From Muscardinus avellanarius (Eukaryota; Chordata; Mammalia; Rodentia; Gliridae), in contig OY726572.1 of NCBI GenBank assembly GCA_963383645.1, forward strand, positions 64,704,738 through 64,768,737: a stretch of DNA of 64,000 bases, given 5' to 3'. Made by a program: the position numbers and the translations under genes. Below the pieces are notes generated by a model. It was not told where the DNA came from. It did not search any database and worked only from the letters and a program-made list of their open reading frames with translations. Of this stretch, positions 39,529-44,386 are shown one piece after another (positions within the stretch are counted from its first letter, which is position 1; each line of letters begins with the position of its first letter).

Positions 39529-42500
39529 GGAAAATAACAGAGATGCCGTATAGCATAAGTCATGTGATCGTCAAAGAATCAGAGCTTTGTACATGAAGAT
39601 GAATCAGTTGTCGGGTAGTTAGAATGGAGGGGGCTAGCCGGGCGTGGTGGCGCACGCTTGTAACCCCCGCGCTTGGGAGGCGGAGACAGGAGGATCGCAG
39701 AGTTTCAAAGCCAGCCTCACTGGCTTAGGAGACTCTGTTTCCAAATTAAAAAATATAAAAAATGGGTCTGGGAGTGTAGCCCAGAGGTAGAAGGGTTTCC
39801 AGGAACCCCAGTACCACACACAAAAAAGAGAATGGGGGTCCTAGGGAGGCGTCTGCACTGTGATATGTGGGCTCTACGGTTTTCACTTCCATAGTGGAAC
39901 AAGGAAAGTGGAGCTTTGCTATAAATGTTTCAATGCATGTCTAAATGCACATCGAGCCTTTAGGCGGAGTTGAAGGTCTGACAAATCTAGAACTAGATCT
40001 GTCTTGTTTGGGGATGGAGAGTGGGGATTGATGCAGCTGGATATTCAGAGATCAGTGTATTCATTCAATCAAACCAGTTTTGGTGATGTACACTTGTAAT
40101 CTCAGTGATTGGAAAACTGAGACAGGAGGGTTGCAGGTTTGAGGACAGCTCTCATCAATCTAGGGAGACCCTGTGTCAAAAATAAAATAGGTTATCATCA
40201 GATCTACATAGCATCAAAGCATCTGTCTCATCAGATTTAGTAAATGTGCCTTCCCCCAGGATACTGATCAAAACTTTGACTAGGCCCCAGGACTCTGAAG
40301 ACCAACTGTGTTTTGACATCATTCCTCTCTGGTGACAGTGTTGGAACCATCAACCTGGAAGATGGCATTACCTGATTTTGTTCAGTGTTTTAGTTTGTTT
40401 TTAAACATTCCTTTTCCTCTTTGGGAATATAGAGAGATTGTAGGATACTCCTGTATGTGTTTGGGTAACATTTGTATCCTCTACCTTTATCCAGATTTAT
40501 CTTGCAACCTCCCAACACAGAAGCTGTGTCCAGTTAAGCCTATTTCAGCCACTCAAATATTAGTCCCTCTTCATTACTTAAAAAATGTAAAACTCAACCA
40601 GGCATGGTGGCATACACTTGTAATCCCAGTATCTGAGAGACGGAGACAGGAGGATCTTAGGTTCATGGCCAGCCTCAGCTATTTAGGCCCTCTGCAACTT
40701 GCGAGACTGAAAATACAAAAAAAAAAAAAAATAGGGCTGAGGGTGTAGCTCTGGGGTAGAATGCCCCTAGGTTCAATCCCCATTTCCACATACACACACA
40801 CAAAGTAAAACTTTGTAAACAATTTGGTGGTATATTCTCTAAAATGTGTAAGTAAAACTAAATACCATTGTATGGAATGTATCTCAAGTATTTAAAAAGT
40901 AGGGATTAGGCAGAATAAATATCATCAAAATGGCCATTCTGCCAAAACTGATCTATAGGTTCAATGCAATTCCCATTAAAATACCAGTGACATTCTTCAG
41001 AGACCTAGAAAAATCAATCATGAACTTCATATGGAGAAAGAAAAGACCTAGAATAGCCAAAGCAATTCTCAATAACAAGAAACACGCAGGAGGCATTACA
41101 ATCCCAGACTTCAAACTATACTATAGAGCAATAGTAGTAAAAACAGCATGGTACTGGCACAAAAACAGATATACTGACCAGTGGATTAGAATAGAAGATA
41201 CAGAAACAAATCCACACATCTTTAGTCAATTAATCTTTGACAAAGGGGCCAAACACATACACTGGAGAAAAGACAGCCTTTTCAACAAGTGGTGCTGGGA
41301 GAGCTGGCTAACCATTTGTAAAAAGATGAATCTAAACCCCTATATCTCACCAAACACAGGAATCAACTCAAGATGGATCAAAGACTTAGAAATTAGACCT
41401 GAGACTGTGAAGTTAGCAGAGGAGAGCATAGGTTCAACACTACAACATATTGGCATAGGCAGTAACTTTCTCAACAAAACCTCCAAAGCTCAGGAAATTA
41501 AAGCAAGAATAAACAAGTGGGATAACATCAAACTAAAAAGTTTCTTCTCATCAAAGGAAACTATCAATAACCTAAAGAGGAAGCCTACAGAATGGGAAAG
41601 GATCTTTACCAGCCACCATTCTGATAGGGGGCTAATATCCAGAGTATACAAAGAGCTCAAAAGACTCTACACTAGCAAAACAAACAACCCAATCAAGAAA
41701 TGGGCAAATGAACTAAATAGACACTTCACAAAAGAAGAGATACAAAGGACTAATAGATACATGAAAAGATGTTCTTCATCACTGGCCATCAGGGAGATGC
41801 AAATCAAAACTACACTGAGATTCCATCTAACCCCAGTCAGAGTAGCAAGCATAAAGAAATCAAACAACAACAAATGCTGGCGAGGATGTGGGGAAAGAGG
41901 AACTCTTTTACACTGTTGGTGGGAGTGCAAACTAGTTCAGCCACTATGGAGATCTGTGTGGAGATTCCTAAGAAAGGTGGGAATAGATCCATCATATGAT
42001 CCAGCTATACCACTCCTGGGTATCTTTCCAAAGGGGTTGAATTCAGAGAACTACAGCAACATATGCATACCTATGTTCATAGCAGCACAATTTGTAATAG
42101 CCAAAATATGGAACCAACCCAGATCACCATCAACAGATGAATGGATAGCAAAACTGTGGGAAATACATACAATGGAATTCTATTCAGCCACAAAGAAGAA
42201 CAAAATTATATCATTTGCAAGAAGATGGAAAGCCCTGGAGAACATTATGTTAAGTGAGATCAGCCAAGCACAGAAGGAGAAGATACATATGTTTCCTCTA
42301 ATATGCCCAAACACAAAGGATACCAGTGGGACTCCAGATATTGAAGGGGAAATACTAGCTAAGTTTGGATGGTAAGATAGGAGAGGAGGAAGGCTGATCT
42401 TGATTAATCAGGGTCTACACCTGAACATGTGTAAAATTAAGAATAAGACATGTTTAACCTGGACAACCATTGGTGGGAGGGGGGAAGGGAAAACGGGGGT

Positions 42501-44386
42501 GGGGGGGAGAGGGCACCAAATATAGTGTAAATGTACTATTTATGTTCAATAAAAAAATTGTTAAAATAAAATAAAATAAAACATTGTTAGTGGGATTGCA
42601 AATTAGTGCAACCACTTTGGAAAACAGTATGGAGAATCCTCAGAAGAATGGGAACAAATCTATCATTTGATCCAGCAATAGCACTTCTGGGTATCTACCT
42701 AAAAGAAAGGAAACAAAACTACCAAACCAATGCATGTGTATCTATGTTCATAGCTGCACAATTCACCATAGCCAAAATATGGAACCAGCCAAGATGTCCA
42801 TCAAAAGATGAATGGATTACAAAACTGTGGGATATGTACACAATGGAATTTTACTCAGCCATTAAAAAAAAAAAACTCAATTACATCATTTTCAGGGAAA
42901 TGGATGGAACTAGAGGACATTATGCTAAGTGAGATTAGTCAGTCACATAAGAAATCAGATGCTTTCCCTAATATGTGAGAGCTAGGGAGAAATGGGTCTT
43001 AGGAGGAACTCTAGATGAAAAAGGAAATCCTATAGAGGAGCAAACAAGACAACCTAAATGAGGGGATGGGAAGGGGAAAGAAGGAAATTCTCAAAAAAAC
43101 ACAATGTACTTAAACATATCGAAGTCAACCACTAAGCCAAGCATGGGGAGGAGGGATGGGGAGGGAATGGGTTGGGATTTGGGTAGGGGCTAAATGGGTG
43201 ATGTGTACATGTATGTACACACAAGTTTTTTACCCCAATATGATGTATGAATATAATGCACCAATAAAAAATTAAAAAATTAAAAATAAATAAATAAATA
43301 AAAAGTAGGGATTAACACTTCAGTCTTGCATGTATCTTTTACTCTGAGGATTTATTTGGTTTGCCATATATTGCAGGTAAAGCATACATGAGGTTCCAGA
43401 TAAAGATATGTAGCATCAATGAGGTTATATTTGTGGCTCTTTAGTGAAATATCAACTCTATCTGTGTGGGAATTCAGAGCACTCTTATGTGAAATTGTTT
43501 TTACATGGTAATGGGTTCTATGTGCCAGAAGGCAACATGCTTAACACAGAACAATGAAAAATCTTAGGAGCAGGAACCCTGTTGGGGGCGATAATGACTC
43601 CCCGCTTTCATCCCAGTGATTTGTGGTGCAAAAGGGTCCTCAGAAACTGAAGCCAAGTGAGAGGTTCACCATACTGTTCAAAAAATACGTATGAGCTTGA
43701 TAGATTTTTTTGCAATATCAAAAATAACTACCACTATTGAGTATTTAATATATAGTTGGCATTGCAAAACCTTTGTATTGTCTCATCTGATCCCAGGTAT
43801 AAAGTGGGTGCTCTTTGTCCCCATATCACGGCAGGGCAGCTTCATTTGACAAGGCCACTCAGATTCTAGTGAGTAGAGATTTTGAGATTGAGTTGTGACT
43901 TACAGTACCAGATCTTATATCCTGTCGTACAGCCAGGCACAGTGGCACAAGCCTGTGATCACAGTACTTGGGGACTAAGGCAAGGATTGCAGGTTTGAGG
44001 TCAGCTGCAGCAACTTAGCAAGGCCTTCCACAACTTAGTGAAACCCTGTTTCAAAATAAAAATATAGATCAGGGCTGGAGGTGTAGCTCAGAGGTAGACT
44101 GGCCCTGGGTTCAGTCCCCGGGACCATAAAGAATGAAAATCTCTTACCGCCTCCTTTATTTCACTTAGTTCAATAGCTTAGTTTTTTAGTTGATTAATTT
44201 TGTTTTTAAAATACTGTTTTTTTTGGTTCTCATTAAATGCACAAATCTGTCTTACAGGAACAAGTGGTGATGAACTTGGACAGCAGGCTTCTGATCTTCC
44301 CTTTGTATATCTGCTGTAACTTCTTGTATATATCACCAGAAAAAAGAACTGAAAATAATCGTCACCCAGAAAATCCAGAAAATTGA
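5019..44386 (+). CDS. GMCL1: GMCL1, BTB-BACK CUL3 adaptor (exons 2-14, spliced)
   Basis: Spliced coding region: 5019-5142, 9746-9842, 10811-10908, 15424-15536, 16358-16423, 17919-18003, 20103-20193, 22779-22916, 24548-24617, 27359-27434, 30944-31089, 34133-34220, 44258-44386. All introns are GT-AG and all phases agree. The product is 439 residues plus TGA; the first base completes a codon from exon 1, which lies upstream, so roughly 75 N-terminal residues are missing against the human protein of about 515. The order is BTB/POZ fold (exons 2-4), BACK-like helices (exons 5-9), then the germ cell-less C-terminal domain (exons 10-14). Family knowledge: GMCL1 is a substrate receptor for CUL3 ubiquitin ligases and was described at the nuclear envelope with LAP2/emerin; fly Gcl targets the Torso receptor for germ-cell fate. 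Introns exclude the intronless GMCL2-type retrocopy. Identification is by recognition of the protein; no search was run. Confidence 0.95.
5194..5405 (-). mobile_element. B1-ID SINE
   Basis: Diverged reverse copy 50 bp downstream of GMCL1 exon 2. Confidence 0.8.
6104..6298 (-). mobile_element. B1-ID SINE
   Basis: Diverged reverse copy, ends 'caccaccatacctagcc'. Confidence 0.8.
6330..6493 (-). mobile_element. B1-ID SINE, truncated
   Basis: Reverse copy lacking the last part of the B1 half. Confidence 0.75.
6677..6904 (+). mobile_element. B1-ID SINE, 'agcctctgggttccaccccc' subtype
   Basis: TSD aaacttartgaactta at 6661-6676 and 6905-6920, one mismatch. Confidence 0.9.
7033..7240 (-). mobile_element. 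B1-ID SINE
   Basis: Diverged reverse copy with a short GT run between its halves (7089-7107). Confidence 0.75.
7408..7598 (-). mobile_element. LINE-1 3' end fragment, antisense
   Basis: 'cttttattggtgcattacaa' is the reverse of the terminal motif of element B (tgcaccaataaaa). The insert splits the Tigger-like fossil. Confidence 0.6.
7599..7768 (-). mobile_element. B1-ID SINE with internal (TA)n
   Basis: Reverse copy of the 'ctcttaagccag' subtype; the linker between the halves has become a TA repeat (7664-7714). Truncated at the B1 end. Confidence 0.8.
7793..8007 (+). mobile_element. B1-ID SINE
   Basis: TSD aagattgacata at 7781-7792 and aagattggcata at about 8008-8019. Confidence 0.85.
8630..8901 (+). 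mobile_element. B1-ID SINE with poly(A)-(TA)n tail
   Basis: Body 8630-8822, A run 8823-8846, TA repeat 8847-8901. Confidence 0.85.
9045..9445 (+). mobile_element. Middle SINE of the nest
   Basis: Left half 9045-9187, right half 9368-9445 ('ggctaggggtgtagcacaga'). Confidence 0.7.
9188..9367 (+). mobile_element. Inner SINE of the nest
   Basis: Young-type copy with 'ggtctgggagtatagcccgg'; sits between the halves of the middle SINE. Confidence 0.8.
9746..9842 (+). CDS. GMCL1: GMCL1 exon 3 (BTB domain)
   Basis: Follows acceptor ttcaag and reads [19 protein letters not shown], the typical BTB segment, up to DQNIDIE plus one base of the next codon. The donor is gtactg, weaker than the gtaagt donors of several other exons. 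Confidence 0.95.
10199..10320 (-). mobile_element. MIR SINE fragment
   Basis: 'ggaagcagaggcctagaggg' through 'ctcagagcagcttagtg' to 'gattctagctctccctgttg' follows the MIR order. The strand label is tentative. Confidence 0.6.
10321..10540. other. GC-rich unique sequence before exon 4
   Basis: About 200 bp of elevated GC in intron 3 next to the MIR fragment. No repeat or coding match is recognised. Confidence 0.4.
10811..10908 (+). CDS. GMCL1: GMCL1 exon 4 (end of BTB)
   Basis: Acceptor ttgctttcag, donor gtaagt. Reads [19 protein letters not shown] and ends AAACMLQL in phase 0, closing the BTB fold with its alanine-rich helix. Confidence 0.95.
11344..11680 (+). mobile_element. Trimeric SINE (B1-ID-ID) with (CA)n
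   Basis: After a normal right half (11495-11545) a second ID-like unit follows (11568-11626), then CA repeat 11627-11680. Confidence 0.8.
11736..12030 (+). mobile_element. B1-ID SINE with imperfect CA tail
   Basis: Left half slightly truncated; tail 11938-12030 is an interrupted CA/TG-type repeat. Confidence 0.8.
12069..12176 (+). mobile_element. SINE left half
   Basis: Diverged B1-like half, 'ctagctggaggtggtgatgc', without its own ID half. Confidence 0.7.
12177..12415 (+). mobile_element. Trimeric SINE (B1-ID-ID)
   Basis: Left half, then two right halves at 12300-12340 and 12356-12408. Confidence 0.75.
12420..12889. other. GMCL1 intron 4, AT-rich sequence without recognised feature
   Basis: Low-complexity AT-rich intron sequence. 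Nothing is supported here. Confidence 0.5.
12890..13650 (-). other. Unclassified block with GC-rich part, possible old retroelement
   Basis: Inside GMCL1 intron 4, a distinctly GC-rich half-kilobase (13120-13640) is joined to an AT-rich part. On the minus strand the AT-rich part ends with AATAAAGCTTTATT at about 12888-12901. Short frames of 65-79 codons overlap on the minus strand but resemble nothing known to me. An LTR-type element or a decayed retroposed transcript are both possible. Confidence 0.35.
13965..14162 (+). mobile_element. Young SINE subtype C
   Basis: CpG-rich copy with the subtype sequence 'gcttccaggaaccccagtac'. Confidence 0.9.
14310..14511 (-). mobile_element. B1-ID SINE
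   Basis: Diverged reverse copy ending 'cctccgtgccctgct'. Confidence 0.8.
14520..15423. other. GMCL1 intron 4 end, no recognised feature
   Basis: AT-rich, apparently single-copy. A short local repeat 'gagtacaaaaaaaatggtgtc' family (two copies near 14568 and 14600) is the only structure seen. Confidence 0.5.
15424..15536 (+). CDS. GMCL1: GMCL1 exon 5
   Basis: Acceptor tatttacag, donor gtgagt. Reads [19 protein letters not shown], then the [17 protein letters not shown] segment that starts the BACK-like region. Two bases of a lysine codon are carried into exon 6. Confidence 0.95.
15677..15903 (+). mobile_element. B1-ID SINE
   Basis: Full copy, 'agccgggtgtggtggcgcac' to an AAAT-type tail. Confidence 0.87.
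16358..16423 (+). CDS. GMCL1: GMCL1 exon 6
   Basis: A 66-bp exon after acceptor atttcag with donor gtattt. Reads [21 protein letters not shown], a helical BACK segment, and ends with two bases of a serine codon. Confidence 0.94.
16512..16720 (+). mobile_element. B1-ID SINE with CG/CA tail
   Basis: TSD tgcaaaaacatg at 16500-16511 and 16721-16732. The tail 16671-16718 alternates purine and pyrimidine without a break. Confidence 0.9.
16868..17055 (-). mobile_element. B1-ID SINE
   Basis: Diverged reverse copy. A further 30-bp SINE end ('catatgccaccacgcctggc') lies at 17116-17147. Confidence 0.7.
17216..17361 (-). mobile_element. B1-ID SINE, truncated
   Basis: Reverse copy that stops inside the B1 half. 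Confidence 0.75.
17659..17825 (+). mobile_element. Decayed B1-ID SINE
   Basis: Left half 17659-17768; only 'gtccatcccaaatacta' remains of the right half. Confidence 0.65.
17919..18003 (+). CDS. GMCL1: GMCL1 exon 7
   Basis: Acceptor cttttgcag, donor gtattg. Reads [20 protein letters not shown] and ends YTALKK in phase 0. Confidence 0.94.
18005..18115 (+). mobile_element. Possible old LINE-1 fragment
   Basis: 'gtgaaaaactggaaacagc' followed by 'gataaagggatagttaggaa' resembles L1M/HAL1 3' ORF2. Short and weak. Confidence 0.4.
18547..18738 (+). mobile_element. B1-ID SINE, young type
   Basis: CpGs intact in 'agccgggcgtggtggcgcac'; tail of CAAA repeats. Confidence 0.87.
19320..19500 (-). mobile_element. 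MIR SINE fragment
   Basis: 'ctgtactgggcaccattcca', 'tatgaggtagacacattgtc' and 'cattttgcacatgaagaaat' in MIR order. Strand label tentative. Confidence 0.65.
19590..19711 (-). mobile_element. Old B1-like monomer (7SL-derived)
   Basis: Reverse copy with 'gatctcactgtgttgtccag' and 'gactcaaggagtccttctgc'. It lacks the squirrel-specific left-half sequence and any ID half, so it is an older proto-B1 type. Confidence 0.7.
19739..19915 (-). mobile_element. B1-ID SINE
   Basis: Diverged reverse copy, 'tggtactgggggctgaaata' to 'caccacgtccagct'. Confidence 0.8.
20103..20193 (+). CDS. GMCL1: GMCL1 exon 8
   Basis: Acceptor tttaatttag, donor gtatgc. Reads [20 protein letters not shown] and ends WFSKRKK plus one base. 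An antisense SINE begins only about 50 bp downstream of the donor. Confidence 0.94.
20243..20418 (-). mobile_element. B1-ID SINE close to exon 8
   Basis: Reverse copy with a shortened ID half, starting about 50 bp after the exon 8 donor. Confidence 0.85.
20643..20871 (+). mobile_element. B1-ID SINE with CA/TA tail
   Basis: Tail (CA)n 20823-20859 then (TA)n. Confidence 0.85.
21161..21365 (-). mobile_element. Young SINE subtype C
   Basis: Perfect 19-bp TSD ttgtagcatccttttcttt at 21142-21160 and 21366-21384, with intact CpGs. One of the most recent insertions in the window. Confidence 0.93.
21525..21630 (-). mobile_element. Old LINE-1 ORF2 remnant, antisense
   Basis: The run 'gtctcagtttcatttccttg' to 'cttttgtcaaatgtctgag' follows the antisense L1 ORF2 consensus. 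Confidence 0.5.
21631..22348. other. GMCL1 intron 8, apparently unique sequence
   Basis: No SINE, no coding match. Frames here are short and unsupported. Confidence 0.5.
22359..22652 (+). mobile_element. B1-ID SINE with (CA)n(CT)n tail
   Basis: TSD cttgaaatt at 22350-22358 and 22653-22661. CA 22567-22617 and CT 22618-22652 belong to the insertion. Confidence 0.85.
22779..22916 (+). CDS. GMCL1: GMCL1 exon 9
   Basis: Acceptor atgtacag, donor gtaaga. Reads [20 protein letters not shown], then [20 protein letters not shown], and ends LVPS plus one base of a glutamate codon. Confidence 0.95.
23040..23215 (-). mobile_element. Possible antisense LINE-1 remnant
   Basis: 'aatggctaaacagtgttctg' and 'gattaaccagtacactcttc' recall old antisense LINE sequence. 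Weak match from memory. Confidence 0.3.
23237..23460 (+). mobile_element. B1-ID SINE
   Basis: Full copy ending in 24 A residues. Confidence 0.85.
23686..23919 (+). mobile_element. B1-ID SINE with deletion and AAAT tail
   Basis: Left half carries a deletion; TSD aagcttagtaa at 23675-23685 and 23921-23931. Confidence 0.87.
24060..24395 (-). mobile_element. B1-ID SINE joined to an extra left half
   Basis: Complete reverse copy 24060-24278 followed at once by another reverse B1 half 24279-24395. Confidence 0.8.
24548..24617 (+). CDS. GMCL1: GMCL1 exon 10
   Basis: Acceptor accttttag, donor gtaagt. Reads [20 protein letters not shown] and ends SEV plus two bases of a glycine codon. Confidence 0.94.
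24663..24702 (-). mobile_element. ID element remnant
   Basis: 'gtgctgaggatcaaactcg' then 'gatctcttgcatgg' is the reverse of an ID 3' part. Confidence 0.55.
24735..24927 (-). mobile_element. B1-ID SINE, diverged
   Basis: Reverse copy with a GT run in place of the tail (24741-24762). Confidence 0.7.
25188..25393 (-). mobile_element. Young SINE subtype C
   Basis: Perfect 16-bp TSD agataaggctaatttt at 25172-25187 and 25394-25409. Confidence 0.93.
25545..25800 (-). mobile_element. MIR fragment split by a truncated SINE
   Basis: 'gtgctttacagttcacagaa' and 'gttatttgatccttatgcta' on the left and 'gctaaatagtgagaaaaggg' on the right look like MIR; the SINE left half 25622-25736 lies between. Strand label tentative. 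Confidence 0.5.
25622..25736 (+). mobile_element. SINE left half only
   Basis: B1-like half without ID half, within a MIR fragment. Confidence 0.75.
25960..26330 (+). mobile_element. LINE L2 3' fragment
   Basis: 'caccagccgcactaaattct' and a later 'ttgtaattgttaattacatc' with 'gagcttggatgccaggggca' follow the L2 3' consensus order. Confidence 0.55.
26605..26804 (-). mobile_element. B1-ID SINE
   Basis: Perfect 17-bp TSD tttaagtatattttctt at 26588-26604 and 26805-26821, although the body is diverged. Confidence 0.9.
26966..27016 (-). mobile_element. ID element remnant
   Basis: 'gctaggcaagcactttacca' then 'tgagctacaccctagcc', reverse of the ID core. Confidence 0.65.
27035..27217 (-). mobile_element. 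B1-ID SINE
   Basis: Reverse copy, 'ttggggttgaacccaggggt' to 'caccactacacccagct'. Confidence 0.82.
27359..27434 (+). CDS. GMCL1: GMCL1 exon 11
   Basis: Acceptor atttttag, donor gtaagt. Reads [20 protein letters not shown] and ends AKDGE in phase 0. Confidence 0.94.
27637..27820 (+). mobile_element. B1-ID SINE, 5'-truncated
   Basis: Begins inside the B1 half at 'gggggaggctgagacaagag'. Confidence 0.8.
27830..27944 (-). mobile_element. SINE ID half and linker, truncated
   Basis: Reverse copy that stops shortly after 'ggtctctctaaattgctcac'. Confidence 0.78.
28128..28315 (-). mobile_element. B1-ID SINE in L2
   Basis: Reverse copy preceded by a G run; interrupts the L2 element. Confidence 0.82.
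28630..28816 (-). mobile_element. B1-ID SINE in L2
   Basis: Diverged reverse copy, ends 'actaccacgcccagct'. Confidence 0.8.
29241..29469 (-). mobile_element. B1-ID SINE in L2
   Basis: Reverse copy; ttacatttt flanks both sides as TSD. Confidence 0.85.
30000..30201 (+). mobile_element. B1-ID SINE
   Basis: TSD tattgaattaa at 29989-29999 and 30202-30212, at the end of the L2 element. Confidence 0.87.
30410..30619 (-). mobile_element. B1-ID SINE
   Basis: Flanked by near-identical ggttttggtgg / ggttttagtgg. Confidence 0.85.
30944..31089 (+). CDS. GMCL1: GMCL1 exon 12 (GCL C-terminal domain)
   Basis: Acceptor gtctcttag, donor gtagga. Reads [20 protein letters not shown], continues through [19 protein letters not shown], and ends SIAF plus two bases. 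This aromatic-rich block is the most characteristic part of the germ cell-less C-terminal domain. Confidence 0.96.
31178..31362 (+). mobile_element. Young SINE subtype C
   Basis: Perfect 15-bp TSD aagaatattagaacc at 31163-31177 and 31363-31377, about 90 bp after exon 12. Confidence 0.93.
31756..31840 (+). mobile_element. ID element
   Basis: Diverged ID copy with 'gagatatggcttagtgctta' and a CA-type tail. Confidence 0.6.
32135..32343 (+). mobile_element. B1-ID SINE
   Basis: Full copy ending in an AAAT-type tail. Confidence 0.85.
32344..32411 (+). mobile_element. ID element
   Basis: 'gcagtggtagaatgcttgcc' then 'tagcatgcacaagccctggg' is a clear monomeric ID core lacking its first bases. Confidence 0.8.
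32631..32902 (+). repeat. ID end plus microsatellite, duplicated in tandem
   Basis: ID copy 32631-32700, TG run 32701-32724, SINE fragment; then 'catgtgcaaggccctca' recurs at 32764 with TG 32801-32832, AG 32832-32860 and GGGA 32861-32902 runs. Confidence 0.75.
32903..33092 (-). mobile_element. B1-ID SINE
   Basis: Reverse copy following the purine repeat. Confidence 0.8.
33218..33424 (+). mobile_element. B1-ID SINE
   Basis: Full diverged copy within old L1; flanks aagaaatta / aaggaaatta. Confidence 0.82.
33680..33885 (-). mobile_element. B1-ID SINE
   Basis: Perfect 15-bp TSD cattatgaatatatt at 33665-33679 and 33886-33900. Confidence 0.9.
34133..34220 (+). CDS. GMCL1: GMCL1 exon 13
   Basis: Acceptor ttatcctag, donor gtatgt. 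Reads [20 protein letters not shown] and ends LTLEKDQ in phase 0. Intron 13, about 10 kb, is the longest complete intron in view and holds the L1 composite. Confidence 0.95.
34420..34720 (+). mobile_element. Tigger7/MER44-like DNA transposon fossil
   Basis: Contains segments typical of this TcMar-Tigger family, including 'aaggtgtatatgaaac', 'ggtcccatctccaagatac' and 'cacttctggtctcaagca'. No transposase frame remains. Confidence 0.7.
35042..35125 (+). mobile_element. ID element
   Basis: 'ggggctagggatttagctca' to 'gatcctcagcactac', full ID monomer with A-rich tail. Confidence 0.8.
35183..35420 (+). mobile_element. B1-ID SINE with extra ID half fragment
   Basis: Full copy to 35386, then a partial second right half. 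Confidence 0.82.
35421..35491 (+). mobile_element. ID element
   Basis: 'agctgggaatatagctcagt' then 'ggtagagtgcttgcgtatca', a clear ID monomer. Confidence 0.82.
35700..36045. other. GMCL1 intron 13, moderately GC-rich unique sequence
   Basis: G-rich stretch with an open frame of 86 codons (35707-35967) that resembles no protein known to me. Considered non-coding. Confidence 0.4.
36049..36489 (-). mobile_element. B1-ID SINE split by another
   Basis: ID half 36049-36128, B1 half 36351-36489; the gap is filled by a second reverse SINE. attctttt appears on both sides of the insert. Confidence 0.8.
36135..36350 (-). mobile_element. Inserted SINE with long T-rich tail
   Basis: T/C run 36128-36176 is its reversed tail; body ends 'gtcaccacgcccagct'. 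Confidence 0.82.
36490..36690 (-). mobile_element. B1-ID SINE
   Basis: Reverse copy with a T run at 36491-36516 and a shortened ID half. Confidence 0.82.
36750..36973 (-). mobile_element. B1-ID SINE with (GTT)n(ATT)n tail
   Basis: Tail 36752-36800; the body abuts the stop-codon end of the RPL23A pseudogene. Confidence 0.82.
36974..37250 (-). pseudogene. RPL23A: RPL23A processed pseudogene
   Basis: On the minus strand the sequence matches the 3' half of the ribosomal protein L23a mRNA: recognisable segments are CTTGTGTTCACTGTGG, AAGCACCAGATC, CAGGCTGTGAAGAAG and GTTGCCAACAAAACTGGGAT, then ATC and a TAG stop at 36974-36976. Small deletions destroy the frame and no introns are present. The 5' part is badly decayed and fades out near 37250-37300. 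Confidence 0.8.
37461..37687 (-). mobile_element. B1-ID SINE, young type
   Basis: CpGs intact; aataattttt flanks both ends. Confidence 0.87.
37851..38072 (-). mobile_element. Young SINE subtype C, nested
   Basis: Reverse copy with TTTA-type tail 37851-37890 and 'ggggtttctggaaacc' subtype sequence. Confidence 0.85.
38100..38300 (+). mobile_element. B1-ID SINE, nested
   Basis: Forward copy, 'aagccaggcatgatggcaca' to 'catcccaagtaaggc'. Confidence 0.83.
38312..38522 (+). mobile_element. B1-ID SINE, nested
   Basis: Forward copy with AAAG-type tail; its first bases are missing. Confidence 0.83.
38611..39313. other. GMCL1 intron 13, unique sequence
   Basis: About 700 bp without recognisable repeat or gene. 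Confidence 0.45.
39316..39531 (+). mobile_element. B1-ID SINE with (CA)n tail
   Basis: CA repeat 39487-39526 at its end. Confidence 0.85.
39636..39828 (+). mobile_element. Young SINE subtype C
   Basis: 'gtttccaggaaccccagtac' subtype; flanked by agaatgg on both sides. Confidence 0.9.
40075..40190 (+). mobile_element. SINE left half, old
   Basis: Diverged B1-like half only. Confidence 0.65.
40597..40803 (+). mobile_element. B1-ID SINE
   Basis: Full copy; gtaaaact on both sides. Confidence 0.85.
40894..40908 (+). repeat. Left target-site duplication of the L1 composite
   Basis: aaaaagtagggatta is preceded by ttt, giving a TT/AAAA L1 endonuclease site. The matching copy (14 bp) is at 43301-43314. 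Confidence 0.85.
40909..42580 (+). mobile_element. Young 5'-truncated LINE-1 (element A) with open ORF2 tail
   Basis: A 481-codon open frame (40930-42375) encodes the C-terminal part of L1 ORF2p. It starts after the reverse transcriptase domain ([20 protein letters not shown]), passes a Cx3Cx7Hx4C cluster (residues about 316-333, [18 protein letters not shown]) and ends KFGW. The 3' UTR has a G-rich purine tract (42475-42510) and AATAAA at 42548, followed by an A-rich tail. The element begins directly after the left target-site duplication at 40894-40908. The long open frame marks a fairly recent copy. It cannot move by itself because endonuclease and RT are missing. Confidence 0.93.
42581..43300 (+). 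mobile_element. Second 5'-truncated LINE-1 tail (element B)
   Basis: Immediately after the A-rich end of element A the sequence restarts inside L1 ORF2 (42606-42932, [14 protein letters not shown] to GHYAK), runs through a different 3' UTR and ends with AATAAA at 43263 and a poly(A) tail. The right copy of the duplication that begins before element A follows at 43301-43314, so both tails sit in one insertion site. Confidence 0.9.
43301..43314 (+). repeat. Right target-site duplication of the L1 composite
   Basis: aaaagtagggatta directly follows the poly(A) tail of element B and matches 40895-40908 exactly. Confidence 0.85.
43710..43890 (-). mobile_element. MIR fragment
   Basis: 'ttgtattgtctcatctgatc' and 'tgacaaggccactcagattc' follow MIR order. 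Strand label tentative. Confidence 0.5.
43930..44130 (+). mobile_element. B1-ID SINE upstream of exon 14
   Basis: Diverged full copy about 130 bp before the last GMCL1 exon. Confidence 0.82.
44258..44386 (+). CDS. GMCL1: GMCL1 exon 14, coding part with stop
   Basis: Acceptor tcttacag. Reads [20 protein letters not shown], then NFLYISPEK, and ends NRHPENPEN before TGA at 44384-44386. The last residues are low complexity and probably vary among mammals. Confidence 0.95.
   Translation, partial: EQVVMNLDSRLLIFPLYICCNFLYISPEKRTENNRHPENPEN

Noticed and set aside
40930..42375. 481-codon frame as a host gene
   Set aside because: Clear L1 ORF2p C-terminus in a 5'-truncated insertion with TSD; no promoter, endonuclease or RT domain.
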